A stretch of DNA of 37,796 nucleotides from UBA3537 sp965658025 (GTDB lineage Bacteria > Bacteroidota > Bacteroidia > Flavobacteriales > Flavobacteriaceae), in NCBI GenBank assembly GCA_965658025.1, contig CBFHQL010000018.1:1-37796 (forward strand), written 5' to 3'. This document shows, piece by piece, positions 23,623-33,200 of this stretch (the stretch's first letter is position 1; each line of letters starts with the position of its first letter). The position numbers were made by a program, and so were the translations under genes. Under the pieces are notes generated by a model. The model did not search any database. It worked only from the letters and a program-made list of their open reading frames with translations, and was not told where the DNA came from.

Positions 23623-24501
23623 TTACTCTTCATTATCGTTCCAGAGTTCACCTTCAGGCTCTTTTGGGTTGGCAGGAGTTGTTCCGTTGAGGGTTACAAT
23701 ATAACTTGAAACTTGCGCAATTTGTGATGCTCTAAGTCCCTTTTTGGACCATGCTTCCATGCCTTTTCCTGGGCGTCCACCTTCAGAGATAGTTTTAAAA
23801 ATATTTTTTATACCACCACCAAGAATGTAATAATCATCGGTCATGTTGGGGCCAATTCCTCCGCCGCCATCGGCCATATGACAAACAACACAGTTTTGAT
23901 CCCAAATGTTTTTTCCCGCTTTTAAATCTTCACCTTCTAACATTTGTACAGTGTTGTAATCCACTAAATCTTTTGCTGTTTTTTTGTATTCCTCAATTTG
24001 CAATTTGGCTTTTGCCATTTGCGTATTATACTCGTCGATTTGGGTGTCACCATCTAAAATATGGTATTTGGCCATGTACACAACTGCAAAAATGATTGAG
24101 ATATAAAATGAGTACAACCACCATGGTGGCAAGTCATTGTTTAGTTCTTTGATGCCATCATAATCATGATCTAAAATTATTTCATGCTCTTTTTCAATCG
24201 GCTTAGATCCTTGCAGTTTTTTGTAGGTATTTTTGATCCAAACAGGTGTTTTTAATTTTTTATGTTCTAAAAATTTGGCTTTCGCTTCTTCGTCAAGTTT
24301 ATAGAGCATCACGTGTTCTAAAGCATTGATGATGACCTCAATAGCGATTAAAATCAAAAGCACAAGCAAAAGAAAGAGTTGAACCTCGGTGTATTCTAAA
24401 AAAGCTGGGAGCTCTCCAGAGTCCACAAAATATTCTACAATTCCAACGATGATAAAAAAGAATACAGGGATTCGAATGTAGGCAGGAAATAGTCTTCTCA
24501 T
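23623..24501 (-). CDS. ccoP: cbb3 oxidase subunit III CcoP, single-haem form
   Basis: The 292-residue protein carries only one haem c attachment motif, CVVCH (204-208), with Met248 (GKGMEAW) as the likely axial ligand. Proteobacterial CcoP has two haem c groups. Instead, two extra membrane helices (about 9-27 and 40-62) come before the third helix (about 127-146) that normally anchors CcoP. The DLPPWW segment (123-128) just before it is the usual CcoP landmark. CcoP passes electrons to CcoO and the CcoN active site. It lies 4 bases after ccoQ and is followed by ccoG. Confidence 0.93.
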   Translation of the reverse strand: MRRLFPAYIRIPVFFFIIVGIVEYFVDSGELPAFLEYTEVQLFLLLVLLILIAIEVIINALEHVMLYKLDEEAKAKFLEHKKLKTPVWIKNTYKKLQGSKPIEKEHEIILDHDYDGIKELNNDLPPWWLYSFYISIIFAVVYMAKYHILDGDTQIDEYNTQMAKAKLQIEEYKKTAKDLVDYNTVQMLEGEDLKAGKNIWDQNCVVCHMADGGGGIGPNMTDDYYILGGGIKNIFKTISEGGRPGKGMEAWSKKGLRASQIAQVSSYIVTLNGTTPANPKEPEGELWNDNEE

Positions 24502-24505
24502 GGTA

Positions 24506-24676
24506 TTAGTTCTTTTCTAAGGGGATGTTACGTGCATTTTCGATGTACTCTTTACGGGCTGTTGCTACCCACCAAAAAAGCACCACAAAAAACACAAAAA
24601 ATATTAATAATGAAATGATGGGATATACTTCTACATCGTTTATGGTTTCCATATGTTTTTTTACAAATTTTAGCAT
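24506..24676 (-). CDS. ccoQ: CcoQ-like small cbb3 oxidase subunit
   Basis: This gene is a short minus-strand frame of 56 residues between ccoNO and ccoP. Starting from the ATG ending at 24676, it reads MLKFVKKHMETINDVEVYP, then a membrane helix (about 19-38), and ends with ARKEYIENARNIPLEKN. The size, single helix and position match CcoQ, a subunit that stabilises the cbb3 complex. An alternative ATG two codons earlier (24682) is in frame and lies one base from the ccoNO stop. ccoP begins 4 bases after its stop. Confidence 0.8.
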   Translation of the reverse strand: MLKFVKKHMETINDVEVYPIISLLIFFVFFVVLFWWVATARKEYIENARNIPLEKN

Positions 24677-24683
24677 AATCATA

Positions 24684-26855
24684 TTAGTTTTTTTGGGATA
24701 CTTTTATATCTGTACCTAAACGTTGCAAATAGGCAATGAGTGCAATAATCTCACGATCTTTTACGGGGATAAAATCATCACCTTTTAGTTCTTTTTCTTC
24801 TTTGAATGATGCCGGTAAATCGGGGTCTAAATACAGATTATCTACAATACTCTGTGCTTGAATATCCATATCTTCTAGAGCATTAAAAATTTCGTCCTCA
24901 GTATAGGGTACGCCCAGACGCACCATAGTTTCCATTTTGGTTTGCGTTTGGGACGTATCTAGTTCATTTTGAATCAACCAAGGATAGGAAGGCATGATTG
25001 ATTCCTCCTCAATGATTCGTGGGTCGTACATGTGTTTAAAGTGCCATGCATCAGATTTGAGTCCGCCTTCGCGATGCAAGTCTGGACCTGTTCGTTTGCT
25101 TCCCCACAAAAAAGGATGATCGTATACAAATTCTCCTGCTTTTGAATATTCGCCATAGCGTTCCACTTCACTTCTAAATGGGCGTATCATTTGCGAATGA
25201 CATCCTACACAACCTTCACGTATATAAATATCTCTACCTTCGAGTTCTAATGGTGTATAGGGTTTTACACTAGTTATGGTGGGTATATTGGATTTCACCA
25301 TCAGTGTGGGCACAATTTGTACCAATCCACCAATTAAAATAGCGATGGTGGTATAGATTGCAAATTTTACGGGTTTGCGCTCAATCCATACATGCCATGT
25401 TTCTCCTTTAGTACGTTTTTTGGATACTTTAGTTAGAGGAGCAGCTTCTGCAAGTTCATCGGAGACTTTGGCCCCATTTCGTACAGTTTTATAGATGTTG
25501 TAGACTAAAATGAGCATACCAATAATGTACATTGTACCTCCTATGGCGCGCATCCAATACATGGGAATTATTTCTGTTACTGTTTCAAGAAAATTTCCAT
25601 AGACTAATGTTCCGTCTGGATTGAACTGTTTCCACATACTTGCTTGAGTAAACCCAGCTACATACATTGGGAGCGCATAAATGATAATTCCTAAAGTACC
25701 AATCCAAAAGTGGGCATTGGCCAATCTTCTTGAAAACAAATTTGTTTTAAAAAGTTTAGGCACAAGCCAATAAATCATACCAAAAGTCAAAAATCCATTC
25801 CACGCCAAGGCGCCAACGTGTACATGAGCGACAATCCAATCTGTAAAATGGGCAATTGCATTTACGCTTTTCAAGGATAGTGTTGGGCCTTCAAAAGTGG
25901 CCATTCCGTAGCCCGTAATGGCGACGACCATAAATTTTAGCACAGGATCTATACGGACTTTATCCCAAGCACCTCTTAGAGTCAAAAGTCCGTTAATCAT
26001 TCCACCCCATGAAGGCATAAGGAGCATTATAGAAAAGGTAACCCCTAAGTTTTGCGCCCAATCTGGAAGTGCAGAATAGAGGAGGTGGTGTGGACCAGCC
26101 CAAATATAAATGAATATCAATGACCAAAAATGTACGATCGATAGTCGATAGGAATAGACTGGCCTGTTGGCTGCTTTGGGCACAAAGTAATACATCAGCC
26201 CCAAAAACGGAGTAGTCAAGAAAAACGCTACCGCATTGTGCCCGTACCACCATTGTACTAAGGCGTCTTGTACACCAGCATACACAGAATAGCTTTTTAG
26301 ACCACTTACAGGCAGTGCTAAGCTGTTAAAAATATGCAAAACAGCAACAGTAACAAAAGTGGCGATGTAAAACCAAATCGCCACATACATGTGTCGTTGT
26401 CGACGTTTGATGATGGTACCGATGAGGTTAACCCCAAAAGCAACCCAAACTAGTGCAATAGCAATATCTATTGGCCATTCGAGTTCTGCGTATTCTTTAG
26501 ACGAGGTAAAACCAAGGGGTAATGTAATCGCTGCGGCAACGATAATAAGTTGCCATCCCCAAAAGTTGATATTACTCAATAAATCACTAAACATTCGGGC
26601 TTTGAGTAGACGCTGTGTAGAGTAGTAGACCCCTGCAAAAAGGGCATTCCCAACAAAGGCAAATATTACAGCATTGGTATGTAGAGGACGAAGACGCCCA
26701 AAGCTTAACCAGGACACGCCTTCGGTTAGGTTAGGAAATAAAAACAAAAAGGCCAAAAGAAGCCCTATGAGCATACCAACGACCCCCCACAAAATAGTGG
26801 CATATAAAAATTTCTTAACTATTTTATTATCATAATAAAACTGTTGTACTTCCAT
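24684..26855 (-). CDS. ccoN: Fused cbb3 oxidase subunits I and II (CcoN-CcoO)
   Basis: The 723-residue protein joins CcoN (about 1-480, around twelve helices) and CcoO (about 495-723), a fusion known from Bacteroidota. The CcoN haem and CuB histidines are visible: His59 (RPLHTN), His206 (WYGHN), His256 and His257 (GPHHLL), His344 and His346 (AHVHVG); the helix with YGMATFEGP (316-324) supplies the active-site Tyr. The CcoO half has one membrane anchor (about 497-517) and one haem c motif CVGCH (549-553), with Met ligands later. The enzyme reduces oxygen with high affinity at the inner membrane. It follows ccoS by 28 bases. Confidence 0.96.
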   Translation of the reverse strand: MEVQQFYYDNKIVKKFLYATILWGVVGMLIGLLLAFLFLFPNLTEGVSWLSFGRLRPLHTNAVIFAFVGNALFAGVYYSTQRLLKARMFSDLLSNINFWGWQLIIVAAAITLPLGFTSSKEYAELEWPIDIAIALVWVAFGVNLIGTIIKRRQRHMYVAIWFYIATFVTVAVLHIFNSLALPVSGLKSYSVYAGVQDALVQWWYGHNAVAFFLTTPFLGLMYYFVPKAANRPVYSYRLSIVHFWSLIFIYIWAGPHHLLYSALPDWAQNLGVTFSIMLLMPSWGGMINGLLTLRGAWDKVRIDPVLKFMVVAITGYGMATFEGPTLSLKSVNAIAHFTDWIVAHVHVGALAWNGFLTFGMIYWLVPKLFKTNLFSRRLANAHFWIGTLGIIIYALPMYVAGFTQASMWKQFNPDGTLVYGNFLETVTEIIPMYWMRAIGGTMYIIGMLILVYNIYKTVRNGAKVSDELAEAAPLTKVSKKRTKGETWHVWIERKPVKFAIYTTIAILIGGLVQIVPTLMVKSNIPTITSVKPYTPLELEGRDIYIREGCVGCHSQMIRPFRSEVERYGEYSKAGEFVYDHPFLWGSKRTGPDLHREGGLKSDAWHFKHMYDPRIIEEESIMPSYPWLIQNELDTSQTQTKMETMVRLGVPYTEDEIFNALEDMDIQAQSIVDNLYLDPDLPASFKEEKELKGDDFIPVKDREIIALIAYLQRLGTDIKVSQKN

Positions 26856-26883
26856 AGGTTATTCGTTTTTTTAGAGTTTTTAC

Positions 26884-27039
26884 TTAGTGGTTTGGGTGTT
26901 TTTCTTCATCAAATAAAATGCGAATTGCGGGTGTATGGCTGTCATCGAACTGTCCGTTTTTCACAGAGACCAGAAAAGCCACAAAAAAGCCAAGTGCTAC
27001 CACCAAACTAATACCAAGCAATAAGAAAATTACACCCAT
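26884..27039 (-). CDS. ccoS: CcoS-like cbb3 maturation protein
   Basis: I choose the ATG ending at 27039 (MGVIFLLLGISLVVAL) instead of the longer frame starting at 27099, because the longer one would begin inside the putative regulator site and the resulting extra residues are not CcoS-like. The 51-residue protein has one hydrophobic helix (about 3-24), then GQFDDSHTPAIRILFDEE, the usual CcoS end. CcoS is needed for insertion of the redox cofactors into CcoN. It is the first gene of the main cco unit, with the predicted promoter 17-60 bases upstream. Confidence 0.9.
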   Translation of the reverse strand: MGVIFLLLGISLVVALGFFVAFLVSVKNGQFDDSHTPAIRILFDEEKHPNH

Positions 27040-27055
27040 AGCTAAAAGTTTACTA

Positions 27056-27099
27056 CAAAGGTACATTTCGTTAAAATCACTAAATATGACTTTTGTCAT
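27056..27099 (-). promoter_or_regulatory. ccoS-operon promoter with class II Crp/Fnr-type site
   Basis: On the minus strand a palindrome ATGAC-AAAA-GTCAT (27086-27099) is followed, with a 22-base spacer, by TACCTTTG (27056-27063), a perfect Bacteroidota -7 box. The centres are 33 bases apart, so the site would lie near -41.5 from the start of transcription, the class II position of Crp/Fnr activators. No -33 TTG is present, which is expected for an activator-dependent promoter. Confidence 0.7.
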
Positions 27100-27115
27100 G
27101 TTTTGGTAATGTGCT

Positions 27116-29497
27116 TTAAAAACGTTTCAGTTGTTTTGCTGAGTAGTTGGTTGCTAATGAGGTAAATACTACAATTGAAATGGAACTCAATGGCATCAAA
27201 ATGGCCGCAACTATTGGCTCCAATTGTCCAGTTATTGCAAAATATAGTCCTATAATATTGTATATAATTGAAATAATGTAACTGAATTTTAAAACAGAAT
27301 AGGCCTGTTTGCAAAATTGTAAATAAGCAGCAATTTTTTCAAAATTAGAGGCGTGTAAAATCCCATCACATGCTGGAGAAAACGTATTAATATCTTCCGA
27401 TAAAGAAATTCCAACGTCACTTTGTGCAAGTGCTCCAGCATCATTGAGTCCATCACCAATCATTAGAATTTTTGAACCTTGGTTTTGATGATATTCTACA
27501 TATTCTAATTTGTCCATTGGCTTTTGATTGAAAAGTAAATTGGTTTTTGAAGGCAATATTTTTTCTAGATACGCTCGTTCACTATTATTATCCCCTGTGA
27601 GTACTACCAAATCATAATCACGGCTAAGTGATTTAAACAAGCGAGTAATATTTGACCGGTACTTGTTGTAGAATTTAAAGTGGCCTTTGTAGTGGTCATT
27701 TGAGCTGATATGTACGCCAGTTTGTTGAGTGTTTTGATCCTTTTTTTGAGTAATATATTCTGCAGACCCTATTTTGATGTTTTGATTTTTGTATTCTCCA
27801 GCCAATCCACTCCCCAAAACTTCTTCAAAATGGTCTAAACTATAAATCGAATTCGTTTTTAAAAGATTATAAAGTGCACGACTGTGGGGATGATTTGAAT
27901 TTCTAAGCGTACTTTTTAGTATGTTTTTTTCTTCATTTGTGAGCGCTTCTCCTACATACTCAATTGCAGCTTTTTTTGCGTGTGTTAGCGTACCTGTTTT
28001 ATCAAAAATAATGGTATCGATGTGAACCATGGCTTCGATGATACTAGCATTTTTAATAAAAAATTTGTGTTGCCCTAGTATTCGAAGACTGTGACCAAAA
28101 GTAAATGGGGCCGCCAAAGCCAAAGCGCAAGGGCAGGCGATGATAAGTACTGCGGTAAAAACATTCAAGGCCTGAGTAGCATCGTAAAATATCCAGAAAA
28201 TGAATGCCATTAATGCTATACTGATAATGATAAATGTAAAATATCTACTGAAATGATCTGTAAGTTTTGAAATGGAACTTTGAAATTTTGGTTTTTGAAA
28301 GACTTGGTGTTCCCAAAGTTGGGTTAAGTAACTTTGTTGTATGGTTTTTAGTGCGCACACTTCGATTGCACCACCCATTTGTCTACCACCTGCAAATAAT
28401 TTATTTTCAAGATCTATTGAGACTTCAGTTGATTCTCCGGTAACAAAGCTATAATCGATAACAGCTTTTCCTTTTTTTAGAACACAATCTACCGGAATCA
28501 GTTCTCCATGTCTGATGAGTAATTTATCTCCTTTTTTTACTGAATTAACGCCTTTTTGATGCTCCTCATGATGCTTATTTATCACTGTTACACTTATTGG
28601 AAAATAAGATTTATAATCACGTTCAAAAGACAAAAAGGCATAAGTTTTTTGCTGAAAATACACTCCAATGAGCAAGAAAAAAACCAATCCAGACAAACTA
28701 TCAAAAAAACCAGAACCGGTGTTCAAGATAACATCAGCGCTACTTCGAATAAAAAGCACCGCGATGCCCAATGCAATAGGAACATCAATGGTGAGGTGTT
28801 TTGCACGGATACCTTTCAATGCCTTTATAAAGTAATCTTGTGCGGCATAAAAAACAACAGGGATAGACATCAACAGGGATAACCATCTGAACAACCCCTT
28901 GTATTGATCGATCCAAAACCCTTGTTCTTGAAAATATTCTGGAAAAGACAAAAACATGATGTTGCCAAAAGCAAACCCTGACACTGCAATTTTATAGATT
29001 AAACTTCGGTCCTTAGGTTCTTTTTTTTGTTCTAAATTTTCTAAATGAATATGTGGTGGATAACCTATTTTGTTCAACAATTCAGCCAAATTTTTTAATG
29101 AAATTTCGAGCTCATTGAAATGAATTCTTGCTGTTTTTTTATTAAAATTAACCACCACCTTTTTTACTCCAGAGTCCAAGCGCTGTAAATGTTCCAAAAC
29201 CCATATACACGAACTACAATGAATGCTAGGAATTGTAAGCGTAATGATTTGAATACCAGAAGCATCACTAAATTCTATAAGTTTTTCTTTAAATTCGATG
29301 GCGTCTAAGTACTCATATGCAGTAGATTGTGGCTTTTGCCCAGGCATTTTTTGGAACGCATAATATGCTTCCAAGTTGTGTGATTTTAATAACTGAAACA
29401 CACTTTTACAGCCGCGACAACAAAATATTTTGTCTCCTAAATTATGTATAGAAGAAGCACAACTTAAACCACAATGATGGCAGGTTTTTTTTGACAT
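27116..29497 (-). CDS. ccoI: CcoI-type copper-transporting P1B ATPase
   Basis: The 793-residue protein begins with a Cys-rich metal-binding zinc-ribbon-like domain (CHHCGLSC at 6-13 and FCCRGCKSVF at 25-34), then an HMA-like domain with HCSSC (93-97). After the membrane helices come CPC (455-457), the phosphorylation site DKTGTLT (499-505), an HP locus and the GDGLND hinge. It is the FixI/CcoI copper pump that supplies CuB to the cbb3 oxidase at the inner membrane. It is the first gene on its strand after a divergent regulator and has its own predicted promoter. The next gene, ccoS, starts 76 bases after its stop and has a second promoter. Confidence 0.94.
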   Translation of the reverse strand: MSKKTCHHCGLSCASSIHNLGDKIFCCRGCKSVFQLLKSHNLEAYYAFQKMPGQKPQSTAYEYLDAIEFKEKLIEFSDASGIQIITLTIPSIHCSSCIWVLEHLQRLDSGVKKVVVNFNKKTARIHFNELEISLKNLAELLNKIGYPPHIHLENLEQKKEPKDRSLIYKIAVSGFAFGNIMFLSFPEYFQEQGFWIDQYKGLFRWLSLLMSIPVVFYAAQDYFIKALKGIRAKHLTIDVPIALGIAVLFIRSSADVILNTGSGFFDSLSGLVFFLLIGVYFQQKTYAFLSFERDYKSYFPISVTVINKHHEEHQKGVNSVKKGDKLLIRHGELIPVDCVLKKGKAVIDYSFVTGESTEVSIDLENKLFAGGRQMGGAIEVCALKTIQQSYLTQLWEHQVFQKPKFQSSISKLTDHFSRYFTFIIISIALMAFIFWIFYDATQALNVFTAVLIIACPCALALAAPFTFGHSLRILGQHKFFIKNASIIEAMVHIDTIIFDKTGTLTHAKKAAIEYVGEALTNEEKNILKSTLRNSNHPHSRALYNLLKTNSIYSLDHFEEVLGSGLAGEYKNQNIKIGSAEYITQKKDQNTQQTGVHISSNDHYKGHFKFYNKYRSNITRLFKSLSRDYDLVVLTGDNNSERAYLEKILPSKTNLLFNQKPMDKLEYVEYHQNQGSKILMIGDGLNDAGALAQSDVGISLSEDINTFSPACDGILHASNFEKIAAYLQFCKQAYSVLKFSYIISIIYNIIGLYFAITGQLEPIVAAILMPLSSISIVVFTSLATNYSAKQLKRF

Positions 29498-29516
29498 TTA
29501 TTACAAATATTATTGC

Positions 29517-29567
29517 CAAAGGTTGTGATATAAATGGCCAAAAAATATGATAATTATCATATTTTTT
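29517..29567 (-). promoter_or_regulatory. ccoI promoter and 28-bp perfect palindrome shared with the fnr-like gene
   Basis: Bases 29540-29567 form a perfect palindrome with 14-base arms; its core ATGATAATTATCAT (29547-29560) has the Fnr-like layout TGAT-N4-ATCA. On the minus strand AACCTTTG (29517-29524) lies 33 bases away centre to centre, the same spacing as at the ccoS promoter, and 20 bases before the ccoI start. For the plus-strand regulator gene the palindrome would be nearer (-27 if TAACTTTA at 29569-29576 is the -7 box), suggesting autorepression. Confidence 0.7.
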
Positions 29568-29597
29568 ATAACTTTATACTATCTAAATCTACTTATT

Positions 29598-30275
29598 ATG
29601 ATCTTATGCAAACAATGTAAGGTTAGGAGTTTTGGCCCCTTCAGCACTCTAACCAATCAAGAACTTGAACAAGTTCATCAAAACAAAATTTCTTGTACTT
29701 TTGAAAAAGGGGATGTTTTATTCGAAGAAGGCAACGCTTTGAATGGTATGTTTTGTGTCCGTTCAGGAGTATGTAAATTAATGAAGTTAAGCGACAACGG
29801 ACGCCATCAAATTGTGAAATTAGTTTCTTCTGGCGATACCGTTGGTCAACGTTCATTGGTCAGTGATGAGCGCACTAATCTAAAAGCAATTGCACTAAAC
29901 TCAGTCGAAGCATGTTTTATCCCAAAAGCGAAAATTTTGAGTTGGTTAAAGAACAGCCCTAGACTTTCTAATGGAATATTAAAATGTTTGGCTAAAGATT
30001 TAAAATCTGCAGACGATAATATTGTAAAAATGGCTCAAAAGTCGGTAGCTCAACGCTTAGCGGATTTGCTTTTATTTAGTAAAGCCCAATTTGGTGTAAC
30101 TGATGATGGTTTTTTAAAATTGAAATTATCGCGCGATGATTATGCAAGTTTAATCGGTACAACAACCGAAACTACCATCCGAACACTCTCTAATTTCAAG
30201 AAGCGTGGTTTGTTGCATATCATCGGCAAGAACATCAAAATAACGAACCCAAAAGAACTTGAGTTTTTGGATTGA
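29598..30275 (+). CDS. Crp/Fnr family transcriptional regulator, probable cbb3/microaerobic regulator
   Basis: I start at ATG 29598 (MILCKQCKVRSF), since the longer frame from 29547 would begin inside the palindrome and add a hydrophobic stretch unlike the family. The 225-residue protein has a cyclic-nucleotide-binding-like N-terminal domain and a winged helix (about 170-215). The recognition helix TTTETTIRTL holds Glu191 and Arg195, which correspond to DNA-contacting Glu209 and Arg213 of E. coli FNR, while FNR Ser212 is replaced by Ile194. Two N-terminal cysteines (4 and 7) match FNR Cys20 and Cys23; the third is Gly. It is divergent from the ccoI-cco locus and very probably its activator. 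Confidence 0.88.
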   Translation: MILCKQCKVRSFGPFSTLTNQELEQVHQNKISCTFEKGDVLFEEGNALNGMFCVRSGVCKLMKLSDNGRHQIVKLVSSGDTVGQRSLVSDERTNLKAIALNSVEACFIPKAKILSWLKNSPRLSNGILKCLAKDLKSADDNIVKMAQKSVAQRLADLLLFSKAQFGVTDDGFLKLKLSRDDYASLIGTTTETTIRTLSNFKKRGLLHIIGKNIKITNPKELEFLD

Positions 30276-30289
30276 TTGTGGTTTCTAAT

Positions 30290-33200
30290 TTAATTATCCA
30301 AATTGATCATTTCTGTTGCCTTAAAAGGCGAGAGGTCAATTGACTCTACTGCCGATTGGTATGCGCTCCAATCGTTTTCAAAAAAAGCATTGACTTTTTG
30401 CAATGCATTTTGCAATGCAGATTTTGCATTTTTGATGAGTGTATGTTCTGTACTGGTCAGTCCATTTTGACGCGTATTTACATAGTAACTTGCTGCACCC
30501 AAACGCTCTAAAACAGATACAACTGGGTCAGAAGTTATACCTTGACGCTCATCTTCTTTTCCAAAAAAGAGTTCAAAAAGGTTATCCATCTTATCGCTAA
30601 CTTCCTCGGTATGCTCAATTTCCTGCTCAAACCCCTCTTCATCTTTGATTTTTAGTGATTCTAAAAATTCATTGGCAATTTGTTTGCTTTGCGCTAATTG
30701 TTTAGTTGCTTTAGCTGCAGCTCCAAGATAAGTTTCTAATGTTTTGGCAGCGCTATAGATTTCTTTTTTATCATCAAGATTAAAGTCTATTCTTGGGTCG
30801 TGTTCAACCTTTATGGTTTGTTCAGAATTTAAATCTCCATAACTCAAAACAGCTCTGTATGTTCCCGGTAAAACACGTACTCCAGAAGGTTCTCGTGTTG
30901 ATTTGTTTATCTTTTTTGAAGGATATTGCACCCCTTTTTCAGTCATGTACCAACGCCAATGGTGTATACCATTTTCTTTGGGTACTTTTTGTTTTAGTGT
31001 ACGAATTAAGCGATCGCCATCAAAAATCTGAAGTTTCAAGCTGTCCCAGTTGGAGATTGTGTCTCTTACGTTTTTAGGTTTTGAATTAAAATAATAACTA
31101 AATTTTGCACCAGATTTTCTATTGGTACCATGATACTTAGCATCACCACCAAAACGGCTGCCAGTCGGTTGCTGATAGGCCGCTTGATAGGCCGTGGGTG
31201 GCTCAAATAGTTGAAGATTTTGTGTAAGGGTTTTGCTGTTTTTAGCAATAGCTCTAAGAGGTTTTATATCATCTAAAACCCAAGCGGCGCGTCCAAATGT
31301 GCCGATGACCAAGTCATCTTCCCTAGGCTGAATCACTAAATCTTTTACCGATACCGTAGGGAATCCATTGGTCCACTTGGTCCATTGGCTTCCTGCATCA
31401 ACAGAGATATAAAGCCCATCATCGGTACCTAAAAACATTAAATTCGGTTCTTTGGCATCTTCTACAATACAAAGGGTATAACTTTCTACATCTTGTTCAT
31501 CCACAATGCGTTGCCATGTTTTTCCGTAATTAGTAGTTCGGTAGGCATAAGGGGTGTAGTTGTATCTTCTGTAATCATTGGCCACTAACAAAGCTTCACC
31601 TTTGTTGGTTTTTGATGCTTTGATTTGCGTAATCCAACTGCCTTTGGGCAATCCTTTTATGTTTTTGGTGACTTCTATCCATGCTGTACCATGGTCTGTG
31701 GTATAATGTACACGGCCATCATCTGTACCTACCCAAAGCATATTGGGCTCAACTTCCGAGGGCTCAATGACCAAAATCGTACAATGATTTTCAGCACCAG
31801 TGGCGTCCATCGTCAGTCCTCCACTTTCATGTTGTTTTAATTTTTCTGGATCGTTGGTAGTCAAATCTGGTGATATGATGGCCCAAGTTTCGCCTTTGTC
31901 TGTGGATTTATGAACAAATTGACTCCCAAAATAGAGTGTACTGTTGTCATTGGGGTCAATATTTATTGCCGCATTCCAGTTGAATCTTAATTTAACTTCA
32001 GGATTTGGGTGGGTAGGGCGTACAGTATAGTTATTACCTGTTTTCCAATCGTAGCGGCTCACATAACCCTGTTGACTCATAGACCATCCGTAGCGAGAAT
32101 CGTCACGGTCGGGCACTACGTCAAAACCATCGCCAAAACTGATTTCTTGCCAGTACGAATTTCTAATCCCTTGATCACGCCAAACATAAGCTGGACCGCG
32201 CCAAGAACCGTTGTCTTGCATACCGCCATAAACATTGTAAGGTATTTCGTTGTCAACACTAATGTGGTAAAATTGTGCAACAGGAAGGTTTCCAACAAAA
32301 CGCCACGAATTTCCTCCATCTTTGGTAATGTTCAAGCCGCCGTCATTTCCATCAATCATAAAATTTCCATTGTTTGGATGAATCCACCAGGCATGATGAT
32401 CGGGGTGAATACCATTGGAAACGCCATAGGCCGGCATGAGTTGCTTAAAACTTTTCCCACCATCTTCACTCACATTGACGTATGTAAAAATAGAATACAC
32501 ACGGTTTTCATTTTGAGGATCGACATACAAATCGGCGTAATAAAACGGACGATTACCGATTTCATTCATGTCTTCATTTACTTTTTTCCAATGATCACCA
32601 CCATCATCACTTTTGTATAATCCATTCTTTTTTGCTTCAACTAAAGCATAAACGATATTGGGCTTATTGGGGGCAATAGCAAGACCAATCCGCCCCAAAT
32701 CTCCATCAGGAAGACCTTCTTCGCTAGTTATTTTTTTCCAATGTTCGCCTCCGTCATAAGTGATATGGATTCCTGAACCTTCTCCTCCAGAATTGAAAAA
32801 CCAAGGGTCTCTTTTGTGTTCCCAGAGCGCTGCGATTAATTTGTTGGGGTTGTTGGGATCCATCACCAAATCGGCAACCCCTGTTTTGTTGTTTGCGAAT
32901 AATATTTTGGACCAAGTTTTTCCGCCATCGGTAGTTTTGTAGACTCCTCGTTCTTCATGTTCGCCCCATGGAGAACCAATAGCACCTACATAAATGGTAT
33001 TTGGATTTGTCGGATCTATGATAATTCGGTGAATATGACGGGTTTGTTCGAGTCCCATAGCGTTCCATGTTTTCCCTCCGTCTAAACTTTTATAAACACC
33101 AAAACCACCGTTAAGACTATTTCGAGGGTTTCCTTCTCCAGTACCGACCCAAATTACATCAGGGTTACTTTGTTGGACGGCTACAGCACCAATAGATGCG

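Noticed and set aside
29540..29567. Fur box reading of the 28-bp palindrome
   Set aside because: TGATAATTATCA resembles half of a Fur site, but it lacks the usual extra base and ATTATC extension; the Fnr-like TGAT-N4-ATCA spacing, the adjacent Fnr-type gene and the matching ccoS site fit better. It is not fully excluded.
29547..29597. Earlier in-frame ATG for the Crp/Fnr gene
   Set aside because: It lies inside the palindrome and would add a very hydrophobic 17-residue N-terminus absent from the family; ATG 29598 gives a normal 225-residue protein.
32009..32620. 203-codon open frame on the plus strand
   Set aside because: It is wholly inside the BNR-repeat gene, antisense, with no recognisable motif; repeat-rich composition explains the long opposite frame.
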